Positions 58,773 through 64,000 of a stretch of 64,000 nucleotides of DNA are shown here, piece after piece. The position numbers were made by a program, and so were the translations under genes. How positions within the stretch are numbered: the stretch's first letter is position 1; the number at the start of each line of letters is the position of its first letter. A model generated the notes under the pieces. That model was given only the letters and a program-made list of their open reading frames with translations. It searched no databases and had not been told where the DNA came from. The stretch covers positions 248,001-312,000 of the forward strand of contig JASJFT010000002.1 of the NCBI GenBank assembly GCA_030770425.1, written 5' to 3'. The stretch comes from Darksidea phi (lineage: Eukaryota; Ascomycota; Dothideomycetes; Pleosporales; Lentitheciaceae).

Positions 58773-60228
58773 ATGGAAGACGTAGAGTTTACCCGCTCGC
58801 ACACCAACTCCCCGCTCCCAGAGGCTGGCAACGATCCAGACGACCCTCTGCGTCCCGAGATCGATGAAGAAAACTCTACTCCAAACCCACCTATAGGCGA
58901 TCCCGATCAAGACATGGAAGTCACGGAGGAGAAGGCCGAGATGCCTGACCCAGACGATATTCAGGAAGCCGGTCTTTCAGACAATGAATCGGAGCTCTCT
59001 GAGCTGGAGGATCAGCAGTTCGAGGATGACTTTGATGCCAGCAACATCGCCATCCAGGAGCGTCCTGCCCAGATCATCGACGAAAGCAATGTGGGCATGA
59101 TTAGCGTACACAAAAGGAAGAGAACCGAGGGCGACAGCGAGCGACCAAAGACGAAGAAGAAGAAGGCCGACAGGCCGCGGCGCAAGAAGGCAAAGGGCGA
59201 TGAGGCAGACGGTGGGGAGATAGGGTCCCGGAAGAGCAAGAGATCACGGAAAGAGGGCCGGACCCGGGGGGCTAGTCCGGACGAAGAGCCTGATGAGAAC
59301 CTGACACCAGAGGAACGTACGTATAATGGAGATCTGGCCTGAAGGCTACATACTGACGACGACAAACAGGCCGGAAGCGCGCCCTCGACCAGCAGATCAA
59401 TGCGATCGTCAAGCCGGGCACTTCTCGCCGGCGCAAGAAGGGTGACATCGACCTCGAAGGAATGGCGGACGCCGAGATTGACGAGATGCGCCGCCGTATG
59501 GCAGCCGCTGCAGAAGCCGACAATGAAGGCCGGAAGCGTGGCGAGCCCGCCCGCCACAAGCTGAGGCTCCTTCCTGAAGTCGTTGCTCTACTCAACAAGA
59601 ATACGCTGAAGGATTCTATTGTCGACCCCGAGAATAATCTACTGGAAGCAGTGCGCTTCTTCCTTGAGCCCCTCAGTGACGGCAGTCTTCCAGCCTACGA
59701 CATCCAGAAAGATCTTTTCGCCGCGCTAACTAAGCTGCCTGTCAACAAAGACAGTCTGGTTGCGTCCGGTATTGGCAAGGTCATCATGTTCTACTGCAAG
59801 AGCAAGCGGCCCGAATTGAATATCAAGCGGCAAGCCGAGCGCCTGTACACAGATTGGAGTCGTCCTATCCTGCGACGAACCGACGATTACCGCAAGAAGG
59901 AGTTCGCCCAGGCTGATTACGACCCAACGTATGTCGTTCTACTCCCCCTCCTTTGTTCCTATGCTAATGTAGACCTAGAAACGCTCCCGCACGTCCCGCT
60001 GCCCCGCAAAACAGCCAGGCTGCCATTGCCGCAGCTGCTCGTGCAAAGGCTCTTGAGGCCCCGCGTGCCTACCAACGCGCGCGTCTGGAAGCCGGTCCTA
60101 CAACATATACTGTCGTTCCCAAAAGCAATGTCGTATTCAACGAGAACATGAAGAAGGGTTCGGGCGGAGGGGAGGACATTTTGAAAAAAATCAAAGGAGG
60201 TCGTGGCGGCGGCAGAAGTGGACGCTAA
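58773..60228 (+). CDS. SPN1: Transcription elongation factor Spn1/Iws1
   Basis: Spn1 works with Spt6 on elongating RNA polymerase II. Exons are 58773-59316, 59370-59928 and 59979-60228, giving 450 aa. The N-terminal 180 residues are acidic then strongly basic (KTKKKKADRPRRKKAKG), as expected for its disordered histone- and Spt6-associated tail. The central TFIIS N-terminal-like domain is clear: MRRRMAAAAEADNEGR, LRLLPEVVALLNKNTL, NNLLEAVRFFLEPLSDGSLP, IQKDLFAALTKLPV and ASGIGKVIMFYCKSKRPELNI, then AERLYTDWSRPIL. The C-terminus is Ala/Arg-rich and ends in a Gly/Arg tail (KKIKGGRGGGRSGR). The ATG context is CACCATGG. Both introns are near 50 nt and keep frame. Confidence 0.95.
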
Positions 60229-62069
60229 GCTTTCTTTTTGGTCTTTCTGGGCGGGCGCGTTGCGGAATTCGGCGTTTAAAGTGGTGTGGACAAACGTGGG
60301 TCTTGGAGATTGAAAACACGCATCCAGCATGGAGGATCGGTTGCATGTCTATTTACCTTCTGCATTGCTGGAGTTGACCAAAAACTTCCAACTTCTATGT
60401 ACCAGTATATCTTCTCGGTCTTTAATTCTACTTTTAGCGTTTGAGGAATTTTTCTTATTTCCCTACCGTGAGTAATTCAGCAGGTGTACAGCATGTTGGT
60501 AGATTTAAACGGCTGCAACGTTCCAGTTACGGCCAACCTACCAAACCGTCATGGTTTGGGACTTAGAGCACATCAGCGAAGTGTCGTTGGAGCAGAGCGA
60601 AATGGCCATATATAACTTCAGTGCTGGTCTTCAGATGTATACAGTTTACCATTAGAGTACGAAACCTCCCTACAATAGCATAGTTGCGCGATGCAGCTTT
60701 TCCCCGGGGGGGGGGGGGAAATTTGGTCATATTACTTTTTTGAACTCCCGAAGCCAAACCCTGTCAGGGATGCCAGCAGAAAGGTCGAACAAAACAAGGC
60801 GAAGCTCCAACATAAATGAAAAAGAGCTGTCCCCGCCCCAATACCGCCTACGCAAGCACCACCAACCATTAGGCTGGCTAGTTGCTTCCAGGGCACACTT
60901 AGAGGCAGCAATAGACGACGAGTTCTCTGAATGTTAACGTCTTTTCGAAGCAGCCAAGTCATTCCTCGAAATCGTATACACGATATGAAGAGTAGTCGAA
61001 TTGACTGCTATGGATTCTTCGTGTTGTTAGGGTAGTAGACTCGATATGTTCGTCTTATATGTCGATGGGTTGTCAGTGGAATCCATGGAGTTGAGAGGGA
61101 ATTAAGTATTGGCATGGTTTATTTATGTAGGTGTGTGCTATGGTTAGACGGAAGACTGTGTTTGTTATTTATATCTACATTTTATAGGTTCTATATGTTT
61201 TGCGACTAGCTTTGCAATTATATACGGACTTCGGGTGACAGCTCGCTCTCCTTTTTTTCCTAGCCAAAAGAAGGTAAAGCCATTTTTAGTTATAATCTAC
61301 CACTACCAAGCAATTACAGGAAAGAATCGAAAATATCAAAAGGAGGTAAAAGGGGCGTGCCACCGTCTCGATCGGGGGACAGCATGCCCATTTGAAGTCT
61401 TATTATGCACCATGTAAAACTCAGTCATAGATAAGGTTGAGCATAATCCATGACTGCCTAAAATAGGCAAAGAACACGAACACGTAAAAGGTGCATCGAG
61501 GGACGGAATATTGTATAGTTGCGTGTTAGGAGCAAAAGGTGGACAAAAAGATAAGACAAAATGAGCGTGAATATTCATTGCACGATACACGTGTCCTCCA
61601 CGTCCAGCTCGCCATCATGCTCTTGTTCTCCACGGCTCCTTGTTCGTCCTCCGTTTCTATCTATCATTTTCGCACTCATACTAGTATCCTTAAACGAGCT
61701 TGTAACATTGCCCGAGTCTGTTTTCTCGAGAACACTTCTCACGCTATCTCACCCGTTCTTCTCGGCAGAGGTACGGCGCTGAGGCTGTAGTTGCGGTTGT
61801 GATGGTTGACCGACCAGTTCTGGGAATGCAGCAGAATGGGTCGCTGATCTGTGCTTGTTATTGGGTTTTTCGGAGAGCGAAGCCTTTAGCCTAACCGAAA
61901 GGATACCGAATAACATATCGACGAGCAGAAGTAGGGATGGAATTTGAAGACACCAAGCCCCCACTCTCTCGCATAAAGCCCAACACTTCTCTCTCCCCCC
62001 AATACCCGGCACGTCAATCGTCCCCAATTCTGCTCTCATATTTGCTCCTTGTCCTTCCATAATGACTCT
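60229..62069. other. Gene-poor region downstream of SPN1
   Basis: Only short frames occur. One on the minus strand (61749-62060, 103 codons from an ATG, with the hydrophobic stretch LQIPSLLLLVDMLFGIL) could be a small protein but has nothing else to support it. A G13 run lies at 60706. Confidence 0.45.
60706..60718 (+). repeat. G13 homopolymer preceded by CCCC
   Basis: Thirteen G residues directly follow CCCC in non-coding sequence, about 480 bp past the SPN1 stop codon. The length may be unreliable in short-read assembly. Confidence 0.85.
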
Positions 62070-62505
62070 TCACGGTTCGTAAGGTGGTGGCGGCGTTTCG
62101 ACTCTTGCGTCAGCTCTTTCCCCCGACATAACAAAGTAGTCTTGCTCTCGCTCCAAGTAGGTAGGCAACATGGGCGAGGCCGGTGCACTTCGGCTTTCAG
62201 AGTAAACACTGATAGTATCGATATCTGTGGCAGTGGGTCGTGCTTTGAGTAGGATGAGCGTGTAGCGGAGGACGGACGGGGGTTTGGTGGTGGTAGAAGT
62301 TGTGGAGGAGGTGGACGGGGTCCGGCGATGGAAGACGTTCGGCATTAGGAGGCCTCCGCTCGTTGAAGTAGGGTAAGCGAGAGTTTGAATTGTAAGGCTT
62401 TGCGGGTATGGTCGATGATAGAGGAGAGATTGTTTGGTGGAGGTTCGTATAGCTCGCCGTTCGTATGCGGAGGTCCAATTTCTTACTACGGTACAAAGAT
62501 GGCAT
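62070..62505 (-). CDS. Possible small PY-motif protein, model uncertain
   Basis: A minus-strand frame ending at 62070 reads ISVYSESRSAPASPMLPTYLEREQDYF and ends in VETPPPPYEP. The PPPY core is a WW-domain ligand of the type used by Rsp5-like ubiquitin-ligase adaptors. This frame has no good upstream ATG. In another frame an ATG at 62505 starts MPSLYRSKKLDLR, and a GTAAGA donor right after MPSLYR could splice to an acceptor before LLMPNVFHRRTP, giving about 98 aa. That intron has a weak branch site. The C-terminal composition suggests real coding, but exon structure and start are not established. Confidence 0.35.
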
Positions 62506-63786
62506 TCAAATAACGAATGTAAATAGTGCAAGTCCGTCGCCGAGTGCGTACTCGAACGCCGAGTGCTTAGTGCTGCGTCGTCGTTTCGTCAATGGCAGAG
62601 GCTTTACTATTCCAGCACCACGATCGAAGGAATCCAGTCCCTTTATACGCACCTTACCGTTCCTCCTTTCCCCGCATTGAAAACAGCAACCGCTCATCTC
62701 AACACCTGCACGTGCACTCCACTTTCCGCATCCGGAACAGAGAACGAATTCGGAGAGCTGCGCCTATTGCGGCGGTTGCCCTTTGAGAGGGGTTACGAAA
62801 CTGGCGACTGCCAGACGTATGCATGTCGTAGAAATTGGTGTAGCCGGACGCTTGGTGTGTCTTTCCTTGGGAATAGTGATGCCGCAGGGGACTATGCTGT
62901 CTGAGACGGCGTGGAAATAGGCAAGGCTGGACCCACCACGTGTAGTTTCGAGCGTCCTGCTGGTCTCAATACCACGTGGAAGTAACAACTTGGTAATGTT
63001 GCGTGTGGAGAGTGTTCTACCGTGCTTACCGTCCTCATTTGTCGGAAGGCATCGGCCTGCCCTCATCAAGGGACTAGAACACCGGGATCTGCAACCCAGA
63101 TGCGGACGACTGGCACCATTTCAGAAAAATGGCATTCGAAAAGGTAATATACTCAATTTGTTTGAGACGGTGCTTGTGAACCTGCAGGAGAGTGCGCATA
63201 TCACGATACTTTGGCCCGCCGCCATCCAATCTAAATTCATCGGCCTGGTCTGGAATGTGACCGCAATCACAATGCGGCAACCTGTCGTTACGCATCATCC
63301 TCAACAGTGCTCCTCCCCCACTAGGAATGCTATGCAAATGGCGTTCCCAATAGGAATGATTCCAAGCCGTCGTCGATTAAGTAAGGGAGGAGTGCGCTAA
63401 CCTGGTGTCTGGGCTGCGGCAAAGACGAGTACCAGGGATTCTGAAAGCTGGTTGGGTTGGTGGGAAATTATGCTCCAAGATACTCTGGAGCGGAGAGAAG
63501 TGAAGAATTGAGCGATGTATTTGATTCGACTTTTATCTACAGACCAACATTGACATGTGCAGCAATCTGGGTAGGAACAAGGCACGAATATATTAAAAGG
63601 TGAAACGAGGGAAATAATAAGGTAATATAAAACGATAATGAAGGGCGTACAGAGGAGAGAAAGGCGGATCCAATGCCTGGACGCAGTCATAACAACAATT
63701 AGAACCGCAGAAGAAATCCTGTGTACACAATCTAGCGTCAACCTTAACAGTTCATTTACGCTAACCTATAAGCTCATCTCGGCTTC
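62506..63786. other. Intergenic
   Basis: Two CACGTG hexamers occur near 62936 and 62972. No gene is recognised. The end adjoins the 3' end of the metalloprotease gene. Confidence 0.45.
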
Positions 63787-64000
63787 TCAGTTGCCGTCCC
63801 GGAACATGTTGTACATGTAATGCATCCGATCATGTTGCTGTTGCGTGAAGCCCGTGTAGCAAGCGTCGGTTGAATAATCCATAAAGTTGTGGATCGGATC
63901 ATTTTTGTCACCCGCCTGTCCGGGACAGCTCTGCTTGGGTGGGGAGTCAGGGCATCCATCAGTGGATTCCCTCTCCATAGGCGTATCGTCAATGTAGTCA
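63787..64000 (-). CDS. M43 (pappalysin-like) secreted metalloprotease, 3' part
   Basis: The last 70 codons of a gene that continues past the right edge are present, in frame with the codon at 63999-63997. The segment reads DDTPMERESTDGCPDSPPKQSCPGQAGDKNDPIHNFMDYSTDACYTGFTQQQHDRMHYM in consecutive parts and ends RDGN. The Met-turn (NFMDYS) of metzincin-type proteases and the paired cysteines typical of fungal Mep1-like M43 enzymes are visible. The HExxH zinc site and the signal peptide must lie outside the window. Such enzymes are usually secreted and degrade host or substrate proteins. Confidence 0.88.
   Translation of the reverse strand, partial: DYIDDTPMERESTDGCPDSPPKQSCPGQAGDKNDPIHNFMDYSTDACYTGFTQQQHDRMHYMYNMFRDGN

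Overview
This is nuclear DNA of a filamentous ascomycete (Pezizomycotina). Genes are close together and carry short introns, mostly 45-100 nt, with GTRNGT donors and CTAAC/CTGAC branch sites. The gene set fits such a fungus: plasma-membrane H+-ATPase, NADH-type glutamate synthase, Yme2, Chz1, Qcr10 and a fungal GH17 enzyme. A dothideomycete is my guess from overall protein character. It is not proven by anything in the window. Intron boundaries were placed by hand so that reading frames join and conserved family motifs are continuous. The exon phases were checked arithmetically.

Layout. 0.5-6 kb: an SR/RS-rich protein, the U2 snRNP subunit SF3b145 and an aldo-keto reductase, all on the minus strand. 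6.8-9.8 kb: PMA1. 9.8-16.7 kb: a gene-poor stretch of nearly 7 kb upstream of PMA1. 16.7-26 kb: an acidic hypothetical protein, the SNARE Bet1, alpha-tubulin (divergent from a type I membrane protein), an F-box-like protein and Yme2. 26.1-32.9 kb: glutamate synthase GLT1, 2141 aa in five exons. 32.9-36.4 kb: GC-rich, gene-poor sequence. 36.4-42.7 kb: the histone chaperone CHZ1 divergent from QCR10, proteasome subunit alpha-5 and an MFS drug/H+ antiporter. 43.5-48.7 kb: a small conserved protein, then an AT-richer segment with a decayed TPR/CHAT-family gene, an intron-containing tRNA-Lys(CUU) and a decayed C2H2 zinc-finger gene. 50.1-52.2 kb: a GH17 glucanase that splices in frame onto a But2 C-terminal domain. 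52.7-53.0 kb: homopolymer tracts and a 10-N gap. 53.7-60.2 kb: adenylate kinase, the 3'-end processing factor Pcf11 and, divergent from it, the elongation factor Spn1/Iws1. 60.2-63.8 kb: gene-poor. 63.8 kb to the end: the 3' part of an M43 (pappalysin-like) metalloprotease.

Most genes are housekeeping. Several act in mRNA synthesis and processing (SF3b145, Pcf11, Spn1, the RS-rich protein) or in energy and membrane physiology (PMA1, QCR10, YME2, ADK1). No operon logic applies. The useful context is shared divergent promoters (CHZ1/QCR10, alpha-tubulin/membrane protein, PCF11/SPN1) and the degenerate accessory patch around the tRNA. I found no transposon, CRISPR array or secondary-metabolite cluster. 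The best candidates for something new are the GH17-But2 fusion, the decayed TPR/CHAT and zinc-finger genes beside the tRNA, and unusual gene structures (a start codon alone in its coding exon, 10- and 13-nt micro-exons, a GC-AG intron, and stop-free introns divisible by three).
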